Below the pieces are notes generated by a model. The model was not told where the DNA came from. It did no database searches and worked only from the letters and a program-made list of their open reading frames with translations. Positions 8,641 to 16,989 of a stretch of 64,000 nucleotides of DNA are shown here, one piece after another. The position numbers and the translations under genes were made by a program. The DNA is from Streptacidiphilus rugosus AM-16 (GTDB lineage Bacteria > Actinomycetota > Actinomycetes > Streptomycetales > Streptomycetaceae), in NCBI RefSeq assembly GCF_000744655.1, contig NZ_JQMJ01000004.1, forward strand, positions 3,472,001 to 3,536,000, given 5' to 3'. Every line of letters starts with the position of its first letter. Within the stretch, counting starts at the first letter, position 1.

Positions 8641-9486
8641 TCATCGGCCGAGGAACATGTCGAACGGGGTCTGGTGGCCCAGGTCGATGGTCGCCGTGAC
8701 GGAGACCTGGGTGGTCAGCCGGCCCGGCGGTCCGCTGGCCGAGGTCCAGGCGAAACCCGTCGGCGTGTGCGGATCGGGCAGCAGGTCCACCACCACCAGG
8801 CGCGGCGGCGAGCTTCCCGCGTAGGCGCCGGCCGCCAGGTCGCCGCCGACCAGGCCGGAGACCGCCTCCCTGGTCAGCGGGTAGGGGCTGACCGACTCGA
8901 TGGTGCCGCGCAGCAGCCCGAAGGCGCCCGCCGGCGCCGTGGAGACGGACAGGTCGACCGGCTCGCCGGGGGCGAGTCCGATCGCGCGGGCGGCCGGGAC
9001 GAAGACCATCGCCACCACGTCACCGCCGGAACCGGTGGCCGAGCCGTCGGCGGAGGAGCCGCCGACGTCGGTGCGCTCGATCGCGGCCACCGTGGAGCCC
9101 GGCTGGACCACCTCGCCGTCGCCCACAGGAACGCCGACCACCTGTCCGGCGAACGGGGCGCTGACCACCCGCACGTGCCCGGAGTCGTCCTCGACCCTGG
9201 CCAGCGCCTGACCCTGCGTCACCGTGTCGGCCGGCTGGGCCAGCACCTCCTGGACCATCCCCGCGTACGGGCTCTGCACCAGCGCGGTGCCGCCGTGCCG
9301 GGTCAGCAGCCCGGGCGCGTCCACGCTGATCGGAATGCGCCCGACGAACACCCACAGCAGCGCCGCACCCATCGTGATCATGACCACGAAGAGCGCGATC
9401 CAGCCGCGCGGCGCGGCCAGCAGCGTCGGCGAGTCCAGCTCGTCGGGCTCCCGCATGCGCTGCAGCGCCTTGAAGCGGAACTTCAT
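8641..9486 (-). CDS. HlyD-family secretion protein of the NHLM exporter
   Basis: 281 residues. After a short cytoplasmic tail there is one transmembrane helix (WIALFVVMITMGAALLWVFV, about 29-48). A biotinyl-lipoyl-like half follows (SPYAGMVQEVLAQPADTVTQGQALARVEDD) with its second half (APFAGQVVGVPVGDGEVVQPG), which is the membrane-fusion adaptor plan. It is shorter than Gram-negative HlyD, as expected for a Gram-positive NHLM adaptor. It lies between the SagB-type gene and the C39-ABC gene, 13 bp upstream of the latter, with a strong GGGGGGAGAAGGG ribosome site. Confidence 0.9.
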   Translation of the reverse strand: MKFRFKALQRMREPDELDSPTLLAAPRGWIALFVVMITMGAALLWVFVGRIPISVDAPGLLTRHGGTALVQSPYAGMVQEVLAQPADTVTQGQALARVEDDSGHVRVVSAPFAGQVVGVPVGDGEVVQPGSTVAAIERTDVGGSSADGSATGSGGDVVAMVFVPAARAIGLAPGEPVDLSVSTAPAGAFGLLRGTIESVSPYPLTREAVSGLVGGDLAAGAYAGSSPPRLVVVDLLPDPHTPTGFAWTSASGPPGRLTTQVSVTATIDLGHQTPFDMFLGR

Positions 9487-9523
9487 CGCCCTTCTCCCCC
9501 CAAGCGTCTCATCTGCCCGCGTC

Positions 9524-11095
9524 TCATCTGCGGGCTTCTCTTCTGGGCACGCCGATGTCCTGACGCAAGGTCGCCGGACGGCTGCCCACCACGAACTCGC
9601 CGACCGTTCCCTCGGTCAGCCAGTCGAGTCCGCTGGCCGTCGCGAAGTCCGCGGCATCCCCACCGCCCAGCCCGCAGACCGCCAGTCCCATCGCCGTGCC
9701 CGTCAGGTAGAGGCTCTGGTAGAGCACGCCGACATGCTTGAGGATCAGCGGGTAGGCCACCGCCTCGTACTTCCACATCACCCGGCCGAAGCGCGCGGTG
9801 ATCAGCAGCAGCACCTGCGGATCCGCGGTCATCAGGGAGGTCTCCCTGGCCGCGGTCAGCAGCGCCGCGGTGGCCGGTCCCGGCTCGGCGACGCGCTCCA
9901 GCTCGTGCCGGTCGGTCGCGTAGTGCCACAGTCCGGCGGGCACCCCGGCGCAGGAGCCGACCAGCGGGTAGACCTCCAGCTCGTGCACCGCTCCCCCGCT
10001 GGGGCAGGGCCGGTCGGCCAGCTCCTGGCCGTCGCTGCCGACGAAGGTCTGCCGGCGGCGCACCGTGCGGTAGAGCAGCTCCGCCAGCTGGTCGACCGTC
10101 AGCGGTTCCTCGTCGTGGTCGCGGATCGAGCGGCGGTCCTCCAGGATCTGGGCGAACGGACGCTCGCGCCCGGCCGCCAGCTCCAGGTCCGGGACCGGGA
10201 GCGCGATCCGCTCGCCGGGGAACGGCGGGGGCGAGGCGGGCTCGGGCGCGAAGCGCGCGGCGCCCGGATAGGTGCCGCCCGACGCCGCCACTGTGCCGGG
10301 GAACCGGGTGTGCGCGTGGAAGGCCAGGTCCGCGGCGGACCACTGGGCCAGACGCCGCTCCTCGGGCTGCTCGCGGCCCGGCCCGCCCTGGGTCAGCAGG
10401 CCCGCGGCGGCGAAGAGCCGCAGCGCCTGCCGCACCGCGTCCAACGGCAGGCTGCCGGCCCGGTGGGCCAGCAGCGCCGGGGTGGTCCAGTCCGCCAGTG
10501 CGCCGAGCAGCACCGCGCCGGCCGGCCCCAGCTCGACCGCGAGCGGGTTGCCGGGGGCGCGGACGGCCAGCAGGCCGTCCTGGGGCGTGGCGGTGGCGAA
10601 TCTGGACAGCCTCAGCCGTCCGGCCGGGTCCGGCGCGGGGCCCGGAGCGCCCGCGCCGCGGCCGACCACGCGCAGCCGCGCCACCGGCCGGACCTGCTGC
10701 GGGGCGTGCGCCTCGGCGTCCGGACGGTCCAGGTGCAGCGCGTGCTCCAGCAGGCCGTGGCCGTCCAGCTTGCGCAGCATCAGGTGCCAGCGCAGCAGTC
10801 CGGCCTCGCCGTCCCGCCGCACCACCGTCGCGGCCAGCTCGTCCTCGGACCGCTCGCCGCCCGCCAGGGCGGCCAGCGCCGCCCGGATCCCGGCCGGCGG
10901 CGCGCCCAGGGCCAGCGCCCCGAACGGCGCGGTCACCTGGAGCGTGCCGCCGGGACGGCTCGAGTCGAGCTCGGCGTCCCGGCGCAGTCCCAGCCGCCAG
11001 TGCACGGCGCCGTGCTCGGCCTCCGGCCCGACCTCCGGCCCGGCCTCGGGCCTGGCGCCGGTCTCCTCGCCGACGTACTCCGAGGCGATCGTCAT
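9524..11095 (-). CDS. SagB-type FMN-dependent azoline dehydrogenase
   Basis: 523 residues from the ATG preceded by GGAGGGAAACCG. The C-terminal nitroreductase-like domain (about 300-515) starts with ILEDRRSIRDHDEEPLTVDQLAELL and contains DRPCPSGGAVHELEVYPLV and VGVLYQSLYLTGTAMGLAVCGLGGG, the hallmark of SagB/ThcOx thiazole-oxazole oxidases. The N-terminal part (about 20-290) looks like the winged-helix accessory region of large SagB forms. It oxidises thiazolines and oxazolines, formed by the adjacent cyclodehydratase from Cys/Ser/Thr, to aromatic azoles using FMN. It starts 20 bp after the YcaO gene ends. Confidence 0.92.
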   Translation of the reverse strand: MTIASEYVGEETGARPEAGPEVGPEAEHGAVHWRLGLRRDAELDSSRPGGTLQVTAPFGALALGAPPAGIRAALAALAGGERSEDELAATVVRRDGEAGLLRWHLMLRKLDGHGLLEHALHLDRPDAEAHAPQQVRPVARLRVVGRGAGAPGPAPDPAGRLRLSRFATATPQDGLLAVRAPGNPLAVELGPAGAVLLGALADWTTPALLAHRAGSLPLDAVRQALRLFAAAGLLTQGGPGREQPEERRLAQWSAADLAFHAHTRFPGTVAASGGTYPGAARFAPEPASPPPFPGERIALPVPDLELAAGRERPFAQILEDRRSIRDHDEEPLTVDQLAELLYRTVRRRQTFVGSDGQELADRPCPSGGAVHELEVYPLVGSCAGVPAGLWHYATDRHELERVAEPGPATAALLTAARETSLMTADPQVLLLITARFGRVMWKYEAVAYPLILKHVGVLYQSLYLTGTAMGLAVCGLGGGDAADFATASGLDWLTEGTVGEFVVGSRPATLRQDIGVPRREARR

Positions 11096-11115
11096 CGGTT
11101 TCCCTCCGGCCCGCT

Positions 11116-13395
11116 CTAGAAGAAGACGTTCTTGGGGTTGAGCTCCGCCTCGGTCCTGGGCGCGTCCAGCCAGCGCTGGCGGACCGGGACGTCGAAGAGC
11201 CGGCCGGGACCGGTGCGGCGCCAGAAGTGCCGCATGCCGGGGGCGATCACCTTGACCACGCTGAGATCCAGGTCTGGGCGGCTCTGGTCCAGCACGATCA
11301 CCTCGACCCCGCACGCGCGGGCGCGGGCCACACAGTCCGCGACGTGCCCGGCCAGGTCGTGCCCGACCAGCGGGGCGAAGTCGGCCACGGTGGAGGGCCT
11401 GGCCGTCGGGTCGGGCCGGAGCCAGGGCTCGTCGGCGACCTTGGCCTCCCGGCACCACGCCAGGGTCTCCAGGTCGTCGGTGCGGTAGACCGTGGCGCCG
11501 TTCTCGTCCCTGCGGTCGACGAACGGGAGGAACTGGTTGACCTCGGTCAGCGCCCGGATCGCGGCGATCCGCGGGTCGGGGTGCGCGCCGAAGCCGACCA
11601 TCACGTCCTCGACCTCGTGGTCCCGCCGCGAGATCGCCGCGAAGGTGGGCACGCCCAGGTCGGAGGTGATGTCCAGGACCCACAGCTCGCGGTCCATCGA
11701 CGCGTAGAAGGCGCGCATCGTGTCGACGTAGGGATCGCCCAGCGAGTCCAGGTCGAACGCCGGGCGGGCCAGCCGGTTGTACCACCAGAGCGCCACCGCG
11801 TCGCGCTCAACGACCTCGCAGAAGCCCTGGAGGACGGCCTCCTCGACGGTGTTGCCGCTGGCGCAGCCGTTGGAGTCGCTGACGCAGTAGAAGTGCCGCG
11901 CCATGTCCGGGTGTCCGTACCAGGCGTAGCCGGCCGGGACCAGGCGCTCGGTCTCGTGGGTCAGCGACCAGGCGGTGGACCAGTCCAGCTGCAGCTCGGT
12001 GCGGAAGGGGTCCGGCACCAGGTGGAGCCGGTGCATCGGGTTGGCGTTCCACTCCAGCCGGTGGGCGAACTGCTCCGGCGAGAAGAGCAGCAGCTCGTCC
12101 ATGTGCAGCGCCACGGCCGGGTCGAGGTCCTGGTAGGCGGCGTGGACCACGCGCTCCTCGCCGCGCCAGACCGCCGAGTACCGCTCGATGGCCTCGCAGA
12201 CGGCGCTGACCTTGGCCTGGATCTCCGAGCGCCCCTTGCCGCCGCTCTGGCCGCGCATGTTGCGGCGCAGCAGGTCCATGTTGTCGTTGACCATGGCGAA
12301 GTTGTGGCCGGCGGTGAAGCTGAAGGTGATCCCGTTGCCGGTCTCCTCGTGCGCGCCCAGCTTGGTGATGGCGCCGAGGTAGGGGCTGATGTGCTTCTTC
12401 AGCCGGTCGTAGGTGGCCTGCGGGGCCTGCACCCGGTAGCCGCCGTCGGTGGTGTGGCGGGCGGGACGGGCGGTCAGCACCACCTTGGGGCTGCGCTCGC
12501 CGATCAGTCCGGGGTCGCCGCAGGAGGGGCACTGGGGCTGGCGGATCAGCACGTGTTCCTCGGTGCCGAGCGTCGGCAGGTCCAGGCTGATCATGCGGCC
12601 GTCCAGCCGCTCCGACGCGCCGGTCGCCAGCAGCTTCGCCGTCTCCGCGGCCAGCAGCTGGGCCACCGTCCGCGGCCCGGCCGGCACGGCGGCGGTGGCG
12701 GGGTGGAACGGGACCGTCTGGCCGCGCTTGCCGCTCAGGTAGCGCTCCACCTGGCGGTTGCCACTGATCCGCTGCCGGATGCAGCTCCAGCAGCCGGTGC
12801 TGCCAGGACGCAGCAGCGGGCCCAGCCAGGGTGCGGTGCCGGTGGGCCGGGCCAGCAGCCACGGCCGGCCGTCCGCGAGCCGGGCCTGGTTGAGGCGGTC
12901 CAGCAGCGGGTCGAGGTAGTCGTCGACCAGCACCACGGTCATGGTGTCGGGTCCGGCCAGGACCGCCTGCTCGTGGTCCACCTCCCTGGCCCGCAGTCCC
13001 ATGGCGCGCAGCGCGTCGAGGAAGGGCGCGGTCTCGGCCAGGCCAGAGGCGGTGACCAGGAGTTCGGTCCGCTCGGCGGCGGCCACCACCTGGGCAGGGT
13101 CGATCCCCTGGGCGTCCCAGTAGGCGAGCGCGGCGTCGGGGAGGTCGGGGCGGCCCTCGGCCAGGTGGCCGGCCACCTCGTAACGGCGCAGGGCGGTGAG
13201 CGCGGGGCCGAGGGACAGCGTCCCGCTCAGCTGCTCCAGGATCTCCGCGACGGTACGGCGCCCGTCCAGATACGGCAGCAGGTGCACCGCCGCGGCGCCC
13301 TGGACCAGATAGTCCTGGCCCTCGCCCAGCAGGAAGACCTTGGACCCGTCCACCACTTCGGTCAGGAAATGCGCTTTGAGGCGCGGTCGCTCCAT
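11116..13395 (-). CDS. TOMM cyclodehydratase: leader-binding E1-like domain fused to YcaO
   Basis: 759 residues from the ATG with GGGGGATCC upstream; an upstream in-frame ATG at 13443 lacks a ribosome site. Order: an N-terminal RRE/PqqD-like leader-binding region (about 1-90), an E1/ThiF-like domain with two zinc CxxC pairs (GCWSCIRQR and CPSCGDPG), then a YcaO domain from about residue 370. The YcaO ATP-site helices are visible: SEIQAKVSAVCEAIERYSA, TVEEAVLQGFCEVVERDA and IRALTEVNQFL. It should activate backbone amides of Cys/Ser/Thr with ATP to make azolines. The protein ends NPKNVFF rather than in a proline-rich PxPxP tail. First gene of the minus-strand operon, divergent from the LAL regulator. 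Confidence 0.93.
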   Translation of the reverse strand: MERPRLKAHFLTEVVDGSKVFLLGEGQDYLVQGAAAVHLLPYLDGRRTVAEILEQLSGTLSLGPALTALRRYEVAGHLAEGRPDLPDAALAYWDAQGIDPAQVVAAAERTELLVTASGLAETAPFLDALRAMGLRAREVDHEQAVLAGPDTMTVVLVDDYLDPLLDRLNQARLADGRPWLLARPTGTAPWLGPLLRPGSTGCWSCIRQRISGNRQVERYLSGKRGQTVPFHPATAAVPAGPRTVAQLLAAETAKLLATGASERLDGRMISLDLPTLGTEEHVLIRQPQCPSCGDPGLIGERSPKVVLTARPARHTTDGGYRVQAPQATYDRLKKHISPYLGAITKLGAHEETGNGITFSFTAGHNFAMVNDNMDLLRRNMRGQSGGKGRSEIQAKVSAVCEAIERYSAVWRGEERVVHAAYQDLDPAVALHMDELLLFSPEQFAHRLEWNANPMHRLHLVPDPFRTELQLDWSTAWSLTHETERLVPAGYAWYGHPDMARHFYCVSDSNGCASGNTVEEAVLQGFCEVVERDAVALWWYNRLARPAFDLDSLGDPYVDTMRAFYASMDRELWVLDITSDLGVPTFAAISRRDHEVEDVMVGFGAHPDPRIAAIRALTEVNQFLPFVDRRDENGATVYRTDDLETLAWCREAKVADEPWLRPDPTARPSTVADFAPLVGHDLAGHVADCVARARACGVEVIVLDQSRPDLDLSVVKVIAPGMRHFWRRTGPGRLFDVPVRQRWLDAPRTEAELNPKNVFF

Positions 13396-13503
13396 ATAGG
13401 ATCCCCCGGAGTCTGAGTACCCGTCGATTCGACGATCGGCCACTCATTCGAGCACGCCGCCAAAACGGCTGTACATACTGCACATTCGGTATCGGTACCC
13501 GCG

Positions 13504-13558
13504 TACGTATCGGCGCCGGCGGGGTATTGCGCGACCGGGATACGTACGCCGATACGTA
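13504..13558. promoter_or_regulatory. 12-bp inverted repeat in the ycaO/LAL divergent promoter region
   Basis: TACGTATCGGCG (13504-13515) and CGCCGATACGTA (13547-13558) are exact reverse complements 31 bp apart. Related pieces (TATCGG, GATACGTACG) repeat around them. The site sits midway between the operon start and the LAL regulator start and is the best candidate operator for joint control. Confidence 0.6.
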
Positions 13559-13572
13559 TTCGTCCGGTCGCG

Positions 13573-13601
13573 TTGACACACCGCGGGCTCCCGCCAAGAC
13601 T
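13573..13601 (+). promoter_or_regulatory. Housekeeping-type promoter for the LAL regulator
   Basis: TTGACA at 13573-13578, a 17-bp spacer and AAGACT at 13596-13601 fit the HrdB-type -35/-10 pattern. The start would fall about 25 bp before the ATG at 13635, which has ACGGGGGATC as ribosome site. Confidence 0.6.
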
Positions 13602-13634
13602 GGGGGTGCCGTGCGTCGAGTGACGGGGGATCAA

Positions 13635-16145
13635 ATGTCGACGGGCCGCCTGCTGCATCGTGAACGCGAACTGGCCGCACTTGAACGAGCCCTGGCCGGG
13701 CTGGCCGAGGGCCGGCCCTCGGTGCTGGTGCTGAGTGGACCGAGGGGGATCGGGAGGACCGCGCTGCTGCGCGCCATGACGGCCAGGGCCGCCGCCGGGG
13801 AGGCGGTGCCGATGCGCGCCCGCTGCCACCAGAACGAACGTGATTTCCCCTACGGCGTGGTGCGCCAGCTCTTCGACCCCTTCACCCACCGCTCGGCGCA
13901 GCGCGAAACTCCGCTGATGGAATTCTCCGCGCAATCCGCGGACGCAATTCCGGGACAGGGCGAAAGCACTCCGGGCGGCGAACAGGCGGTGCTGGACGAA
14001 CTGTTCCGCGCGGCCCGCAACCTCAGCAGCAGCCGGCCCGTGCTGCTGGCCATCGACGACCTGCACCTCGCCGATCCGCAGTCGCTGCAGTGGTGCACCT
14101 ATCTGGCCCGGAGGCTCGACGGCCTGCCGGTCCTGCTGATCACCACCGTCGACTCCGACGCGGACCCGCGGATCGCCGCCGAACTCGGCGCCCTCGCCCA
14201 CGCCACCATCCTCAAGCCCGAGCCGCTGTGCGACAGTTGCAGCACGGACCGGCTGGCCGAGGGGCTCGGCGCGCCGGTCGATCCCGAGCTGGCGGCCCTC
14301 TGCCACACCCTGTCCCAGGGCAATCCGCTGATCCTGGCGGAGCTGACCTCACGCCTGACCGCGGAGCAGGTCTCCCCCGGCACCCCCGAACCGGACGCGG
14401 TGCGCCGGATCGGCGCGGCGACCCTGGCCGACACCGCGCTGGCCTGGCTGCGGCAGCGCAACCCGGACGCCTTCGAACTGCTCACCGCCCTGGCGGTGCT
14501 GGGCCCGGAGGCGACGATGGCCGGCGCCGCGATGCTGGCCGGCCAGGGCGACCTGGTCGCCGACGAGGCCCGCACCGCGCTGCGCCGCACCGGCCTGGTG
14601 GACCCGGGGCCGCCGGAGGCGCTCCGGCACGACCTGGTGCGCAGCGCCGTTCTGGCCGGGACGGACGCCGGGGCCCTGGTGAACCTGCACGAGCGCGCCG
14701 GCGAGCTGATGGTCCGCCTCGGCGCACCGGCCGCCCGCGCCGCCGAGCACCTGCTCAACTCCGGTTCGACGGGCCTGGACTGGGCCCTTCCGGTGCTGCG
14801 GGCGGCGGCCAGGGACGCCGCGGAGAACAGCAGCTGGGACCTGGCGGCACGGTACCTGCGGCGCAGCCTGGCGGAGCCGGGGCCCGAGGAGACGGTGCGG
14901 CAGCTCACCGTGCAGCTGGGCGCGGTCGAGCTGCACCGGGACCTGCCGGCCGCGGCCCGTTGCGTGGTGGCGGCGGCGGAGGCGGCGTCCGATCCGGTGG
15001 AGCGGGCGCAGACCCTGCTGCCCTTCGCCGGTCCGGTTCTGGCCCTCTCCGCGACCTCGGCGACCGAGCCCTTCGCGGAGGCGGCCAGCGCGCTCGCGGC
15101 GCTGCCGTCCCCGCCCAGGGAGCTGCTGCTGTCGATGAGCGCCCAGGCCACGCTGGTCGGCCACCGCACCGGGCTGCGGCGCGCGGTCCGGGCGCTGGGC
15201 ACCGGTCGGCCGGACCCGGCCGGCCAGGCGTTCCTCGGTGCGCTCGCCGCCATGACCGCGGCGGGCGGGCGCTCGCACCGGCGGGCGGTCCGACTGGCGA
15301 TGCGCTGCGTGCGGTCGGCCTCCGCGGCGGAGGCGGGCAGCGGCGTGCTGGGCGCGGCGATGGCCCTGGCCTGGTCCGGCCGCCTGGACGAGGCCGCGGT
15401 CTGGGCGGGCCGCGCGGTCCGTTCGGCGCAGCGCTGGAACCGGCCGGGCGAGCTCGCGCTGGCGCTGCTGGCCCGCGCGGACATCGCGGCCAGGCAGGGC
15501 CGTCCGGCCGCGGCGGAGGAGGACGCGCGGGCTGCGCAGGAGCTGACCGAGCAGCAGATCCAGGCCCCCGCGCTCCGTGCCGCGGCGGCCGCCGTCCAGC
15601 TGCGCCTGGCGGTCCGCCGGGGCGACGCGCCCGCCCGCCCGGACCTGCCCGAACCGCCGGCCGACGCGCATCCGCTGCTGCGCGGTCTGGTGCTGGAGGC
15701 CGCCGGCCTGGCCGCGGCGGCGCGGGGCGACCACACGGAGGCGCTGCGGCTCTTCCTCGAGTGCGGCCACCAGCTGGCGGTCCGCGGCATCGCCAATCCC
15801 GCCTGCATCCCGTGGCGCGCCCATGCCGCCGCGTCGTACCACGCCCTGGGCGAGCCGGGCGCCGCCCGTACCATCGCGGCCGAGCCGACGGCGGGCGTCT
15901 CGCCGCCGCACCACCCCACCGGCGACCACGCTCCGGCCATCGGCCGCACCGCGGCCGCGCCGGTCCGGCTCACCCCCAGCGAACGCCGGGTGACCGAGCT
16001 CGTCCTTCAGGGCCTCAGCAATCTGGAGGTGGCCGAGCGGCTCTGCCTCAGCAAGCGCACCGTCGACACGCACCTGGGCCGGATCTACCGCAAGCTCGCG
16101 ATCAAGGGCCGTCCGGAACTGGCTGCCGCGGTCAAGACCCTGTGA
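13635..16145 (+). CDS. LAL-type LuxR family transcriptional regulator
   Basis: 836 residues. The N-terminal AAA/ATPase region starts RLLHRERELAALERAL. Its P-loop reads GPRGIGRTALL, so the usual Lys of GxxxxGK[ST] is Arg. Walker B is intact (VLLAIDDLHLAD). A long helical TPR-like middle follows, and the C-terminus is a LuxR helix-turn-helix (LTPSERRVTELVLQGLSNLEVAERL ... RTVDTHLGRIYRKL). Large LAL proteins are usually pathway activators of biosynthetic clusters. The gene is divergent from the RiPP operon and shares an operator-like region with it. The Arg P-loop may weaken ATP use. Its end overlaps the convergent VOC gene by 14 bp. Confidence 0.9.
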   Translation: MSTGRLLHRERELAALERALAGLAEGRPSVLVLSGPRGIGRTALLRAMTARAAAGEAVPMRARCHQNERDFPYGVVRQLFDPFTHRSAQRETPLMEFSAQSADAIPGQGESTPGGEQAVLDELFRAARNLSSSRPVLLAIDDLHLADPQSLQWCTYLARRLDGLPVLLITTVDSDADPRIAAELGALAHATILKPEPLCDSCSTDRLAEGLGAPVDPELAALCHTLSQGNPLILAELTSRLTAEQVSPGTPEPDAVRRIGAATLADTALAWLRQRNPDAFELLTALAVLGPEATMAGAAMLAGQGDLVADEARTALRRTGLVDPGPPEALRHDLVRSAVLAGTDAGALVNLHERAGELMVRLGAPAARAAEHLLNSGSTGLDWALPVLRAAARDAAENSSWDLAARYLRRSLAEPGPEETVRQLTVQLGAVELHRDLPAAARCVVAAAEAASDPVERAQTLLPFAGPVLALSATSATEPFAEAASALAALPSPPRELLLSMSAQATLVGHRTGLRRAVRALGTGRPDPAGQAFLGALAAMTAAGGRSHRRAVRLAMRCVRSASAAEAGSGVLGAAMALAWSGRLDEAAVWAGRAVRSAQRWNRPGELALALLARADIAARQGRPAAAEEDARAAQELTEQQIQAPALRAAAAAVQLRLAVRRGDAPARPDLPEPPADAHPLLRGLVLEAAGLAAAARGDHTEALRLFLECGHQLAVRGIANPACIPWRAHAAASYHALGEPGAARTIAAEPTAGVSPPHHPTGDHAPAIGRTAAAPVRLTPSERRVTELVLQGLSNLEVAERLCLSKRTVDTHLGRIYRKLAIKGRPELAAAVKTL

Positions 16146-16989
16146 CCGCCGCGACCCCGACGGGCCCGAGCGCGAACACGGCCCCGGCGGGGTCGCGCAG
16201 CAGGGTGGGCCCGTGCGGCACGGCGTGCAGGACCTGCGCGCCGAGCGCGACGGCACGGGCGACGGCGTCCTGGACGGACGCGTCGGAGGCCTCGGAGGCG
16301 TCGGGGACTTCGGAGGCGTCGAGGGTTTCGGAGGTGTCGAGGGCTTCGGCTGCGCCGGGCACGCCGAAGTGCGGCAGCCAGTGCGGGTGTTCGCCGAGCC
16401 CGATCCGGGTGAGCCTGGCCTGCGGCACGCCGCCCAGGTCCAGGGTCTCGTGCGGGTCCTGTTCGCCGGCCAGGTCCAGGGTCTCGTGGCGGTTCGGCGC
16501 GCCGAGCGTGTAGCCGAACAGACCCCCGTAGAACTGTTCGGCCCGCTCCGGCCAGGGCGTGCGCAGCTCGAAGTCGCAGACCGCGCCCGCCTCGTCGGCC
16601 AGCACCACGCCGACGTTGTGGTGCCCCTCCCAGAAGCCGACCGGCGCGCCGCTCGGGTCCACCGCGAGGAAGAGCCGTCCGTCCTCGCCCGCCGCCACCG
16701 GTCCCATCACCGTCCGGCCGCCCAGCTCCCGCACCTGGGCACAGGTCGTGTCGGCGTCCTTGGTGGCCAGATAGACCGTCCAGATGGCGGCGGGCGGCAG
16801 ACCCGGCGGGGAGGCGCCGAGTCCGCCGATGATCTCCCCGCCGAGCCGGATCAGCTGGTACCCGATCCCCTCCTCGGTGAACTCCCAGCCGAACAGCTCC
16901 CGGTAGAACCGCTGTGTGCCGGTCAGGTCAGGAGTGATGCAGTCAACCCAGCAGGGACTGCCGGGCTGGTAGCCGGTACGTCGAGGCAT
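16132..16989 (-). CDS. Two-domain VOC (glyoxalase/bleomycin-resistance fold) protein
   Basis: 285 residues with two vicinal-oxygen-chelate repeats: PCWVDCITPDLTGTQRFYRELFGW at the N-terminus and CDFELRTPWPERAEQFYGGLFGY in the second half. Such proteins act as resistance (binding) proteins, dioxygenases or isomerases. Inside a biosynthetic cluster, self-resistance or a tailoring step are the usual options; neither is shown here. An unusual acidic insert (about residues 204-230) is built from near-repeats of (S)E-x-LDAS. The start is supported by GAAGGACGACG. It overlaps the 3' end of the upstream HPr-kinase-like gene by 67 bp in another frame. Confidence 0.82.
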   Translation of the reverse strand: MPRRTGYQPGSPCWVDCITPDLTGTQRFYRELFGWEFTEEGIGYQLIRLGGEIIGGLGASPPGLPPAAIWTVYLATKDADTTCAQVRELGGRTVMGPVAAGEDGRLFLAVDPSGAPVGFWEGHHNVGVVLADEAGAVCDFELRTPWPERAEQFYGGLFGYTLGAPNRHETLDLAGEQDPHETLDLGGVPQARLTRIGLGEHPHWLPHFGVPGAAEALDTSETLDASEVPDASEASDASVQDAVARAVALGAQVLHAVPHGPTLLRDPAGAVFALGPVGVAAVTGS

